64,000 bases of DNA from Punctularia strigosozonata HHB-11173 SS5 (Eukaryota; Basidiomycota; Agaricomycetes; Corticiales; Punctulariaceae). The notes below the pieces were generated by a model, which was not told the DNA's origin, searched no databases, and saw only the letters and a program-made list of their open reading frames with translations. This document shows positions 39,364 to 50,078 of this stretch, piece by piece. Location of the stretch: contig NW_006767434.1 of the NCBI RefSeq assembly GCF_000264995.1, positions 2,620,344 through 2,684,343 on the forward strand, read 5' to 3'. A program made the translations under genes and the position numbers. Position 1 is the first letter of the stretch; every line of letters begins with the position of its first letter.

Positions 39364-41752
39364 TTACTCGTCGACGAAACCGAGCTCGCGAGCGAGTATT
39401 TGCAGTGCCAAGTGCTTGCTGAAAAATCTGGAGTGTTGGAATGCACCTGGCGCGAACCACAATCCAGGTTGTCCTGTCGGGCGGTAACACCTAGTGAGCT
39501 CGCCCTCGGCATCGAGGCCCCAGACCTTGTTTCCAATTTTCTCGGTGATACCAGGTCCAAACAGGTCTATCGCGTTGGTGATGATGGGCTTGTTCCCAGT
39601 CCTAAAGTTTGACATCAGCGACTGGCGCTAGAAGGATCCCTGAGAGTACATACGCAAGAACGACGACGTCGGCTTCAATGCGTGAGTCGTCTGCGAAAAC
39701 AACATGGTTGTCCTCGAAATGATCGATGTCAACGCCGCTCTTGACCTTGATCTTCCCGTCGATGATGGATTGCGCACAACCGAAGTCAAGCACTGCGGAA
39801 TCCGAGCATTAGCTTGGGAGCTGTCGATACGCAACGCCGATACTTACAGGTGCCACTGCTGACTTTCTCGAAGAAGAAGCCAATGAGACCCACTTCACCC
39901 TTACCCGGTTCGACTTCCCATGTTAACCGGAAGCCTTTCTCTCTAAGACCGTCGTGAATATCCTGGTCCATTGCCTTAAGGCGGGCTGTTCCGCCTCCTG
40001 CAGCGAACTTCATCGCCAGCCGGTAAGGCATGCTGTGATTCGCAAAATCGGCGTCCTCTATAGCACGGCTTTCGGCGAAAGCGACGGAAAAGATGGCAGC
40101 GTCTGCGGTGCGCGAGGAGATTACGCATGTCGCTGAGCGTTGTACCATCGTAACCTCGGCGGCACTATGGTTCGGGGAGAGGAAGGACTGCGCAACATCG
40201 CCTGCAGCATTGCACTAATAACACCGTTTGAGCCCGCAATTCGTGATCGATAAGGATGGTATAGTACTCACAGCGCCGACTACTACTGCCTTCTTCCCAG
40301 CCCATTTGTCGAAATCCTTGTGATCATCACTATGATACAGTGCACCCTTGAACGACTCCATGCCTGGCCATGTCGGCATATGTTTTCTGCCGTTTCCAGT
40401 AGCCATGACGATGTGTTTCGGGTTAATGGTGACGATTGTTGACCCTGTTTCTGGAACGGGATTCGGCGTCATAATAGTGGAAGCGCAAATTAGGTCGGGA
40501 GAACGTACGACCGTCTGCGGTCTTGACTGTCCTCTGGATGGCCACCGTCCATCTTCCGGTTTTCTCGTCATACGTCGGGGCCGGATCGGAGAGTACAGTA
40601 GAAGATGTCCACAGGACGAGATTCTGGCCGACTGCATAGGCTTCAAGGAAGTCAGCCACCATGTCCTTCGGCACGAACTTAGGGTACGTTTTCCTATCGC
40701 AGAAGCATCAGTCACCTTGCTCTCGTATGAGGCGCAACGGTAGAAGGCAGCCCACGGGTATGGATGATATAACACTGCGCAGTATAAAATCAATCGATGG
40801 AGAAACGGGCTCGATATGTCCTTACTTACTAGCGCAGTGGTGTGCTGAGGTATGCAGCGACAAGTTCGGGTACCTGTCCATAAAAACCAGATGAAGTTGA
40901 CGGCATTGCACATTATTTCTGGCACTTGCCTTGCACGCCAAACATCGCCCACCCTTGACGACTTCTCTATGACCAGAGCACGAATGCCCAGTTGTTTCAT
41001 ACGAGCTGCACACATCATGCCTGCCTGACCCCCACCCACTACGGAAGAACGAGTCATTGTGGCCACCCGAACGACGCAATGCCATTACTCACCAATCAAA
41101 ACTGTTGGATCTTGTTCGGTACTTGCGATCTGCTGCGCCCTGACTTCGGGCCAAGGTATCTTGTGGCCATCGAAAATGCCCGTTGGACGCTCCTTAGGCT
41201 CTTCATGCCCAACAAAGTCTTCAACATTCAAGAAGAGAGTCAGGGCCTTGTAGCCTGGCCCGCCGTCAGGACCTGGTTGTGACGGATCCGGCACCAGTCG
41301 CACGAGCCCACGCCCGACGCGATCTGGGTTCGCAAGCTTGAATGTGAAGGTGGACATCACCCCGACCACACCGGCAGGGGCGCCAGGGATAGGAAAAGGC
41401 GAAGGAGGACCAAGGCTCGAAGTTGTCTCAATCTTCACATCGCTGAGGCGAGCATGTGCCAAACGTGTCACTGCTTCGCCCTTGCCTTCGCGTGGTTGGG
41501 AGAGATAGGAGGTGATCTTCTCTCGCCCTTCAAGTGAGTGGAAGTCCCACCCAAAACATAGAAGATCTGGACCAGGTTCAGCGATATATGCTTGCCAAAG
41601 AATGCAGACATGCCTCTCATCCATCCTGTAGGTAGAAATAATGCAGCGAGCTGATCGGGATCTGCGCTCGCACCAGCCTTCTCAAGTTGTGCAAGCCAAT
41701 TGGTCGCAATCGCCAGTATGTCTGTCGCAGGTGCAGGTGCGTCGGTCGCCAT
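39364..41752 (-). CDS. Flavin-containing monooxygenase, copy 1
   Basis: FAD- and NADPH-dependent class B monooxygenase; FMO or Baeyer-Villiger-type chemistry on N, S or carbonyl groups, substrate unknown. The start at 41752 gives MATDAPAPATDILAIATNWLAQLEKAG; the first about 190 residues form an NTF2/SnoaL-like extension (LAALFLPTGWMR, DLLCFGWDFHSLEGREKI). Then DPTVLIGGGQAGMMCAARMKQLGIRALVIEK is the FAD Rossmann motif, followed by RVGDVWRARYPNLSLHTSAHHC, YPWAAFY, PKDMVADFLEAYAVGQNLVLW, RPKHIVMATGNG..KHMPTWPGM, the FMO fingerprint-like FKGALYHSDDHKDF, and the NADPH motif KKAVVVGACNAAGDVAQ. The C-terminus is FQHSRFFSKHLALQILARELGFVDE. It contains a GC-AG intron (40874-40929). It is paralogous to the gene at 54.3-56.8 kb, about three quarters identical by eye over the N-terminal domain. 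Confidence 0.9.
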
Positions 41753-43283
41753 GTTTCCCTGAAGGTCTGAGGGACTGAGTGGCTCACAAAGGACTCTGCG
41801 CCTATGAATTTATCGGATTCGAAGTGCCGGCATGCCGCAAGTCGCTGAGCGACAGAAAATGGAACAAGATTAGCAAGACCTCAACTCCCGAGCCCCTGGG
41901 TTGATGCGGACGAGCAGGCAGTGCTCAGAACGGCGCACGGTGCTTGATGCTCGCACTGGGACAGCTTCTGACTGCATGAGAAACATTCCATGGTCATACA
42001 GGAGCCGCAGAGAACCGGCATCGTGATGCACGTACTGCACCGCGCACGAAGAGTGGTCTTCTGTTTATTATGGGGAACGACCTCTGAATCGACTTCTGGC
42101 CCATGTGTTAGATGGTGGAGTTCTTGTGGGATTCGAAATAGAGAATCGTTCGGGCGCTAAATCGCCGATATCCGCGGCTTTGTTGCTTGCGACACGTCCC
42201 AAACCGTACCCTCGGAGAATGCAGCGAAGTCTCAAAGAGTAAACTGGTATGCGTGCGAATTCGTAAGGCTGGGAACCTCAACCAGCTCAGCTGTCGTGCC
42301 GACCGCCGCACGAGCTAGCTCAGGTATGCTACCGTGCGAAGACTCTTCAGTTCGCAATCGCGCGGATTGATCATTGGGTTATCTGTCTTGGTGCCTACTG
42401 CAATCACGTCGAAGAGATGCGAAGACCCCTGCCAGACGTGCATTTCTCATCTCACCCAAATGCTAAAATCAGCTTCGAGCCCTTCACTCGCAGTCTCACA
42501 GGACGGGTAACCAGCTTGTGATCAACCCCCTTCTTGCTTCAAAGATCAGAAATAAATCGATGGTTGGTCTTCTACGCCGGAGGTTGACCATCAGAAATCC
42601 TGCGTAGGCGCCGCACGTGAAGGTGGATGCTCTATCGCTATTTTATATTCTGTACTAAAGCTGGAGTTGTGCATCTATTCTGTGGCTACCGCCCGGTGAA
42701 GGAACGACGCTAGTGAATCCCTAGTTCATGATTGAGATTTCAACTAACCGCGAGCGGTGCCGAGGTGAACACCGCTTGGAAAAACCAGGCTACCGATTGC
42801 CAGGAGCGGGCCCCTAATGATATCTTCAGCAGATTTGATGCAATTCGCTCTTCAGTCGGTCGCTCATACTCAACGGCAACCGGAAAGCAATCGTGACAGA
42901 AGAACGAACTTGTAAATTTAGAGTCAGGCTATGCAATAAACTCACTGCTACATGTGAACCCATCTAACTTCCCCACGTAAGGAAGAGGCATCCTTAAGCT
43001 TTACTAGGCTTCAGTACTCATGACATTCGAATGATTCTACGAATTCTGATGGACTTGAAGGATATGGAACGGCACCGCCGCAGTAACAAAGGGAAAGATA
43101 CGATACACCTTTGATTCCATGCCAAAACATCGGGGCAAAGATAGCAATTCATATGCGCCTGCTCACAGTTGTCGGAAGTTTATACAATCTCCGGGAACAT
43201 CTTCAGACTAAGAAGCAGTACGTATACGTACATAAAAGGGGGTGATGAGGCGCCCCAGACACTACTACTCGAGATCCGCCGAT
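41753..43283. other. Long divergent intergenic region FMO1 / ABM monooxygenase
   Basis: About 1.5 kb with frequent stops in all frames. No coding homology, inverted repeat or long tandem repeat was recognised. Short frames near 42110-42310 look like chance. Confidence 0.5.
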
Positions 43284-43809
43284 ATGAGTGCATCCTGGCA
43301 GCACATCGAGGGCGAGATCGTAATCAATGCTCAGGTGCGCTCCACGGAGCCGTCCAGACATGGGTTGACATAGGGCCGCCACGCGCAGCTGCACGCAAAG
43401 CCGGGTCAGGGTGATACGCTCGCGTCGTGGATCGAGAAGATGAAGGCCTGGGCGAAGGAGAACGAGCCTGGCACGCTCGAGTACACGTTTGCCCGCGATG
43501 CCCCTGACGGTGATGTCTTCGCTACATGGGAGAGATTTAGAGACGGCGACGCGTTGAAGGCGTGAGTGTGGACCACCATTAATACGGTGGCCCATGCTGT
43601 CGCCACTCATGACCAGATGTCCACAGGCATATGACCTCAGACATCATGAACGAGTTCAAGACGCAGAATCTGCTCGCCAAGGTGAGCAACCCATCATACA
43701 TTGATCCCAAACTAATCATCGACAATCACTGACGATATTGGATGCGCATGACGAATAGCCCCCCACACCCTTGTTCTATCATGGCAACATCAAGGGACTT
43801 GAGAAGTGA
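43284..43809 (+). CDS. Small antibiotic-biosynthesis-monooxygenase (ABM/YgiN-like) domain protein
   Basis: Cofactor-free dimeric ferredoxin-like protein. ABM-fold proteins oxidise quinols and polyketide-type aromatics, or act as cyclase-like or stress proteins. Four exons join as MSASWQHIEGEIVINAQ, GRHAQLHAKPGQGDTLASWIEKMKAWAKENEPGTLEYTFARD (in parts), DAPDGDVFATWERFRDGDALKA, HMTSDIMNEFKTQNLLAK and PPTPLFYHGNIKGLEK. The order AKPGQGD - LEYTFARD - FATWERF..ALKAHM is that of the ABM family (Y-x-x-x-R-D, E-x-F/Y, AHM). Total is about 114 residues. All three introns are GT-AG and short. It converges on the thioesterase gene 196 bp away. The reaction cannot be told from sequence. Confidence 0.85.
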
Positions 43810-44005
43810 AGATATCGCGTACACGGTCCGGTCCGAGCAGCAGTATACATATATAAATCGTCCATGATATGGAATGCTTGTATGGGAGTGTTAAAACGTG
43901 GTCCGTGGAGTGCATGAAACCTAGATTAGGGTATAAGCTCCGTGTAACGCACTTAGTGCGTAGCACGGCGGCTGTTGCCAAGTCTATATGTGCAGGATCA
44001 GCTCC

Positions 44006-45229
44006 TCAGAGCTTGGCTTCCTCTCGTCCCTTCTCAATGTGCCTCTTGAGCTTATTGCCCAATGGATGCGCCAGAGTCACCTGCGATGCTGTCGCAAGAC
44101 AGACAGCTTTCTCCCGCCACCCATCTGACTCGGTGCCGGCTCCGATAAGACCGGGAGATGACCAAATCTCGACACATCCGTCGTGCAGACCGTTCCGCAT
44201 GAACTTGCCCACAGAGTATAACCCGACGGATCGCTTGGACGTAGTGGGATCGTCTTTCGGGAACGGAGAGATGAAGTCGATGTGGAGTGCTAGGGTTGTA
44301 TATGAATAATATACTTCATCGCTGCAAGTAGGTCGTTTCAGCCACAGCACGACGTCAGACGGTATTGAGCACAGACCCGATGCCCTTGCCCACTGCGGCG
44401 GAGTACAGATCCGGCGTTCGCCCAAAGACGTCGGAGAAGAAGACGATGAGCGATTGCTCGAGAACCAGATCTTCGTCCGTGAAGTCGAACCACGCCGCCC
44501 ATTCCAAGCCTCCGCCAGCCTCGGGTGGAAGTAGCCCATGCCTTTCGCTGCCCGTGATCAACGTACGGGATCGGGCCTTGTTCCGCTTGAGTGGAGCAGG
44601 GTCGATCGCCCAGTCGACTCTGGTACGGAAACGAGCCTGAGGCATGGTAGGACTGGATATCGCCCGCGACGGATGGTGTGATAACGGGACATGTCGTGCT
44701 AAAGGAGAGCTCGGAGTGATGTTCAACCTGCTGCGTACTTGATCTGGTGGACCATTGGCAGTCGCTCCGGAGCCGAGCGAGCCGAAGATGAACGTGCATT
44801 TGATCCTGACATGACCCTACGTTCCGCAGGCGATGACTTATGGTTGATGGCCAACATATGGCAGAACATACCCTCTGGTGTAGCTCGGCCTCTACGTAGC
44901 GGAAACTACTGCCCTCGGAAAGTGGCCGTGTATGGATTTCGCAAGGGCCGATGGAAACGCCGCGCAGGTAGCTGGCTGAAATATGCAGGATGTCAGGCTG
45001 ATTTCTGCCTTCGTTCGCGTGGTAGGTGGCTTTAGCAACAATGGCCAAAAGATACCCTCCGTGGGGAAAACTATAGGGAACCAAAGTGTTAGGTTACGGT
45101 CAGGTATACCCCACTTATGCCGCACCTATCGTAGCACCATTGAGCATCGACGTCCGCGTCGTAAACGCGAGATCCGTCTGGGCGAGCCTCACGTAGCTTA
45201 GAGCTCGTCGCTATCGACAAGGGGGCCAT
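44006..45229 (-). CDS. Hot-dog fold acyl-CoA thioesterase-like protein
   Basis: Double hot-dog thioesterase family (TesB-like); likely hydrolyses or binds an acyl thioester. The start at 45229 gives MAPLSIATSSKLREARPDGSRVYDADVDAQWCYDR. A short intron leads to FPHGGYLLAIVAKATYH, the N-terminal hot-dog signature, then QPDILHISASYLRGVSIGPCEIHTRPLSEGSSFRYVEAEL, CTFIFGSLGSGATANGPP, a Pro/Ser segment ending FRTRVDWAIDPAPL, and GGLEWAAWFDFTDEDLVLEQSLIVFFSDVF. The second hot-dog continues SYTTLALHIDFISPFPKDD, then RSVGLYSVGKFMRNGLHDGCVEIWSSPG and GWREKAVCLATASQVTLAHP. The intron before SYTTLALHID (near 44330) can be placed in more than one way. It is head to head with the P450 at 45630, with 400 bp between the starts. 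Confidence 0.85.
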
Positions 45230-45629
45230 TCTCGAGTTGTTCGTCCTCACCGGGACCTCCATCGCCGCCCGTAACTAGTAGATCCTGGCATAACGATAGC
45301 TCGTGATTGATACGGAAGAAGCACTATGAGCGCTATCCAGAGAAGAGGCATGGCCGGATTGATGTGTTGGGTCATGGCCATGAGGCAGACCCGAAGAGAG
45401 ATGAGCGCTGCCCCGCTGTGGCTCCGGCGTCTTCCACCAAGCGAACGCGGAAACGAAGACCGAACCGTGAGAATTACGGACCCGCGGGCAGAGCTCGGCT
45501 CTGGGGGCGGAAATCGGGTCGCCGGATTCGGTCGCCCCCGTGTTCGTGTAAAGGACTATTCTCGACGCTCGACGCTCGACGTTAAAGACCCAGAGGGTAC
45601 CAGCATGCGCGGAACTTGGTGCATCAGCG
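45230..45629. promoter_or_regulatory. Bidirectional promoter, thioesterase / P450
   Basis: 400 bp between divergent starts, GC-rich, with several CGG and CCG triplets, including CGGAAACGAAGACCG (CGG-N9-CCG), a spacing some Zn2Cys6 activators use. Next to the P450 are short TCGACGC repeats (near 45560-45582). The zinc-cluster reading is weak inference. Confidence 0.4.
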
Positions 45630-47565
45630 ATGCATCCTTGGACAATCGTCCTCGCGCTTGCGCTGACGGGCTACGTCGTCCGTCATGCTTCCCGCCGGCG
45701 TCGCTCACCTTTACCCCCAGGTGCTTATACCTGCCGGACTGATGCGTTGCCGATGCGCTCATCGTTTTCTCATCTCTGCCGTCTCAGGTCCGAAAGGTCT
45801 ACCATTCTTCGGCATCGCCTCCAAGTTCCCTAAGGACGTGCCGTCGTGGATAACATACTGGAGATGGGGCCGCCAATACGGCTCGCCCATAGTCTACTTC
45901 AAGTTGTTGGGCAAGGATATGCTTGTCATAAACTCGCTCGAAGTTGCAATGGAGCTACTCGACAGTCGCGGCGCGATCTATTCCGACCGCCCGTCGAGCA
46001 CCATGTTCGGCGATCTCCTGGATCGTAGAAACTCCGTCTTCTTTGTAAAGTATGGCAGCGATCGGTTCCGGCAGTATCGCCGATTGCTAAACTCTCAACT
46101 CAACCCGAGAGCGGCGAGCACCTACGTGCCTCTGCAAGTCGAAGAACTGCGCAAATTTCTACGAGGCTTGCTGCGGACACCGGAGAAGTTTCGAGCGCTG
46201 ATCCGACGGTGACCAACAATTCGCACTCTCTTTCCTCAGTTCAGCTCACGGACGTCACCACAGGAACGCTGGTGCGGTCATCCTGAAAGTCACGTATGGC
46301 TACAGTGTAGACAGCGACGACGACCACTTTGTGCGTTTGGCCGATGATCGAATCCGTATATCTGAACAAGCCTCCGCGCCTGGGTGGATGGTCGACTCGA
46401 TACCTATCTGTGAGTTCTTGACCGGAATGTCGAAGAATCCCGGGAGCTGAAACACATACCAGTGAAATATGTCCCATCGTGGTTCCCAGGTGCTAGATTC
46501 AAGCGATTGGCAGCAAAATGGAGAGAGGAGGTCAAGGATCTGTGCCAAGTGCCATTCGCCTGGGTCAAGAACCAGATGGTACGCGAAAGGGTTTCTTTAT
46601 TGTATCGTGTTTGACGTAATTTTTTCAGGCTGCGGGGACTGCGATACCCTCCTTCACCTCGCAGCTACTGTCCGATATCGAGTCGGGTTCGACACCTGGT
46701 GCCTCCGCCGACGAACGCGCAGATCTCATCATGTGGGTCTCGAGTGGTCTGTATGCTGCCGGGACGGATACCACCGCATGCTACATGGCCAACTTCTTTC
46801 TGGCGATGACTCTGTTCCCTGATGTGCAACGTCGGGCACAAGAGGAACTGGATGCACTCCTTGGAGCCCAAGCACCGGGAGAACCAACCAGGCTGCCCGA
46901 ATTTACTGACAGGGGTAGGCTCCCGTATGTCGAAGCTGTCATCAAGGAAATACACAGATGGGCTCCTGCGGGTCCTATAGGCAAGCTTCCTACTATGTCG
47001 CTGGATCCATGGCTAACGTGCGATTCCCCGGTAGCGCTGCCTCATGCAACGACCGAAGATGACCAATACAATGGATATTGGATACCAAAAGGAACTTCCA
47101 TCATCACCAACCGTTGGTAAGAATGACACTCTCCGCCACATCCTATCCTCATCTCTGCAGGGCGATGTTACATGACGAAGACATTTACCCAGACCCGATG
47201 ACGTTCAATCCGGATCGTTTCCTCGAAAAGCCGGAATCCGATTCCGCATTAAATCCTGATCCTGAGACTATGATATTCGGTTTCGGCCGTCGCGCGTGTC
47301 CTGGCGTCTACATGGCCAACAACTCAATCTTTCTTGGTGTAACATCTATACTAGCGACGTTCAACATCTTCAAAGCCTGTGACTCCTCTGGGAAGGAAAT
47401 CAAGCCCGAAGTCAGATTTGCTCGAGCCATTGTCGCGTAAGTCGTGCACTCTCAGCTTTCCTCTGAGTATTCACTGATGATTGCCGGTGGTCTAGTCATC
47501 CCGAGGAATTTCAATGCTCTATTACCCCGCGTTCAGACGCTGCCATCCGACTCATCGAGTCTTAA
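45630..47565 (+). CDS. Cytochrome P450 (O-methylsterigmatocystin-oxidoreductase-like type)
   Basis: Membrane-bound monooxygenase, complete here. MHPWTIVLALALTGYVVRHAS is the N-terminal anchor, followed by RRRRSPLPPG and, after an intron, PKGLPFFGIASKFPK, the proline-rich hinge. Then WITYWRWGRQYGSPIVYFKLLGKDMLVINSLEVAMELLDSRG.IYSDRP, and FRQYRRLLNSQLNPRAASTY (WxxxR-like C-helix). An ILKVTYGYSVDSDDD exon follows. The I-helix is GLYAAGTDTTACYM, ExxR is EIHRW, the PERF motif is FNPDRFLEKPES and the haem loop is FGFGRRACPGVYMA. A last exon HPEEFQCSITPRSDAAIRLIES ends at 47565. All diagnostic residues are intact. It is unrelated in detail to the P450 at the left edge. Its neighbours (thioesterase, ABM, CFA synthase, SDR, FMOs) suggest hydroxylation of a shared substrate. 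Confidence 0.92.
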
Positions 47566-50078
47566 GATTTGTCGGACCCAATTGCAACCTTGACGCCCCG
47601 AACCACGCGTTTTATAAGGCCAAATTCATGATCCTGCTCTGCATGCTACGCGAATGACGAACCTTCACGCGCATTGTTCCAATATTCTTCATGTATCATA
47701 CGTACTCATTTTTCGATATCCAGTCTGGTCGGCCACACGCAACATGTGACCATACTCGTTCACATAGCTTATGCCGGGAATAACGCAAAAACCGCTTCAT
47801 CACTGCACGAGGCGGCTTCCATTCTGGTTCTGAAACCCGAGAGGCGTACAATTGTACACGGCCGTGTTCGCGACCCAAATCGGCGATCAGGCGCCCCACA
47901 CTCGACAGTATTTTTGGAATGTTGAGATCACGTCCCACGCCGACGAGAGATAGGACCAGCCTCATGTATGCGATGCACTTCGAACTGCTCCGAGCAGGCG
48001 TCAGTATCTCACCACCGAGATGAGGACTTCTACCCGAAAGCTACCTACTAGTGGTTAGCTGTGTCTTTGCTTCGTTGCCTGCGACTTTTTTCTACTGCCG
48101 CCAAAACGGGTTTATGACCCCGATGACCGATGGTATCTCAGTCGTAGATACTGAATACCAAGTTGGGATATCTTGATCTCATGTCCTCATGTGCTAACGT
48201 GCTTGAGCCGTGCTTGAGTTTGACCTCGCCGAGACGGCGGTCAAGAGTTATCTACACTGGGCCTATCAAAAAAGGCTTTTCGTACGTCTGGCTACACTAA
48301 GATTGTTAACGTTGTGTGCCAAAGAAGTTTGTTCAAAGCTCTATGTCACGGTTACTTGTCGAAACTTTCCCTCGAATTTGCAGGGACAGAAAGATCCGCG
48401 CTAGTGCATTTAAGTTGCATATCTGAGGCAAAAATATTGCTTGTGTATACAATACGTCTGCGACCGAGGAGCCCGCAGGGAGTTCGGCACGCGTCTCGTA
48501 ATCGATATAATATATGCCTCTGCACGATGTTTCATAGCAGTTGTCCTTAGTCTTCTTCGGCTGCGAAGCGAGAAACTGCAATCGCCACGCTTTATAGGAT
48601 GCAGACTAGAAACGAGTCGTGTTCAGCCTCGTTCCGTTGTCGGCCTTTTCGACAGCTCCTGTGCCATGCGACAAGTGAACCCTGGTGAAGTGCATAGCAC
48701 ACGTAAAGGCGTGTTGCGACCCCGACCCCAATCATTTGGATGTCCGAGATCCTGTAACGGGATTCAATAGATACAAGTAATGCATACGCCCCGGGGAGCT
48801 TAGACATACTTATACATATACACACCCGGAAAGCAATGCTCGTATACGGTCGTGAAAGCAAGCCGCCATCGTCTTCAGCTCAGCTCCGATTTGCTTGATA
48901 TGCGGAAATTGATTCCAGTATTGGAAGTCTCGTCACAAAACCCCTGAGAGTTGGTATAGATGCATCATAACCTTCATAGAAACGCAAGGGCCGATCATGG
49001 GGTTTGTAACCTTGTTTGGTCACCGATCATCTCGTATCCGAAGTAAGAGCGATTGGATTCGTGCGCATCATATCGCCGAAATTTTGAAGGCGATCGGAAC
49101 ATTGGACATTTTCCATCACCAGATGGGTAGCCCACCTCGTTCCTGTGCCTTTCATTGATATAAGCGCAAAGGTATGCCGTCAGATTGGATGCTTCATACT
49201 TATGTCTAAATTACACTTGGCTGATCAGACAAAAGGCGCTGCACAACTGGAATGCTTCCTGGTAAACATATTAGTAATGGTGACTGATGGACCCCGTGCT
49301 CGGTGTCTGATTCAAACTTTAGCACCAGCAAGATAGTGCTGGGCCTTTCGTCGACGGAGTCACGGACTGCCTCAGCTCCAGCCCGCGTATATTTGGGGGT
49401 GTGGCTCAATCGAATGTTCTGATGACGAGCTGCGATACCGCTGCGATCTTCTTGGACGTTCTGTGGATGTTGAACGTGCTTCGAAGTCAGAGTAATGTTC
49501 GCATCAGAGTAATGACAGTACATGTCGTGGCGCATAGTTTAGCCTCAAGCGTATCAAAGCGCTTTTGCTCCTGAGAGATCGAATCGAAGACGTTGGACGT
49601 TACGAGGTTGTTCCAAGCACATGATGTATTACTAATCACTGGAATGTCCAACGAATCCGCAGCAGAACAACAGTCACTCTCGAGTCTCGTTGGGAGGATG
49701 CTCCGGACACAAACCGTACCAATTGGGACGCGCGGTCTCAGGCTCTCGCGGTTGCAGCATGCCTGTGAGAAACAGGATAGAATACTTACGGGAAGCAACA
49801 TCATACGCTCCTACAACTCCCGGTGTGCATGCTGCAAGCACCCAGCGACACCTACTGTACACCTCACTGGGATGCATGGGAATGCTAGTCCGGTGTTCTC
49901 CGCTAAATCGCGACACATTCATTATCGACGACATGATAATACAAGTCATAGCCATATGATCGGATTAATGCCCAAAACCCAAGATAAGAAGAAGTACACT
50001 GCACGATGCGTGCAAAGGGCCAGAACAGGCCGGTCGTCTAAAGGGAATCCCCAAGGTTAAAGTTAGAAATAATCGCGA
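47566..50078. other. 2.5-kb gap without a recognised gene inside the enzyme cluster
   Basis: Flanked by the 3' ends of the P450 and the CFA-synthase gene. Frames of 60-155 codons exist (for example 49593-50060 on plus, 49674-49955 on minus) but none shows a known motif or joins convincingly with neighbours by splice sites. It may contain a rapidly evolving small gene or the remains of one. No terminal repeats were found. Confidence 0.5.

Noticed and set aside
45560-45582. Short TCGACGC direct repeats upstream of the P450.
   Set aside because: Only about three imperfect units in a GC-rich promoter; too short to claim more than a minor repeat.
49200-50060. Overlapping frames on both strands that might be a spliced gene inside the cluster gap.
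   Set aside because: The one apparent minus-strand intron would be only 27 nt, no motif was recognised, and frames overlap on both strands as chance frames do.
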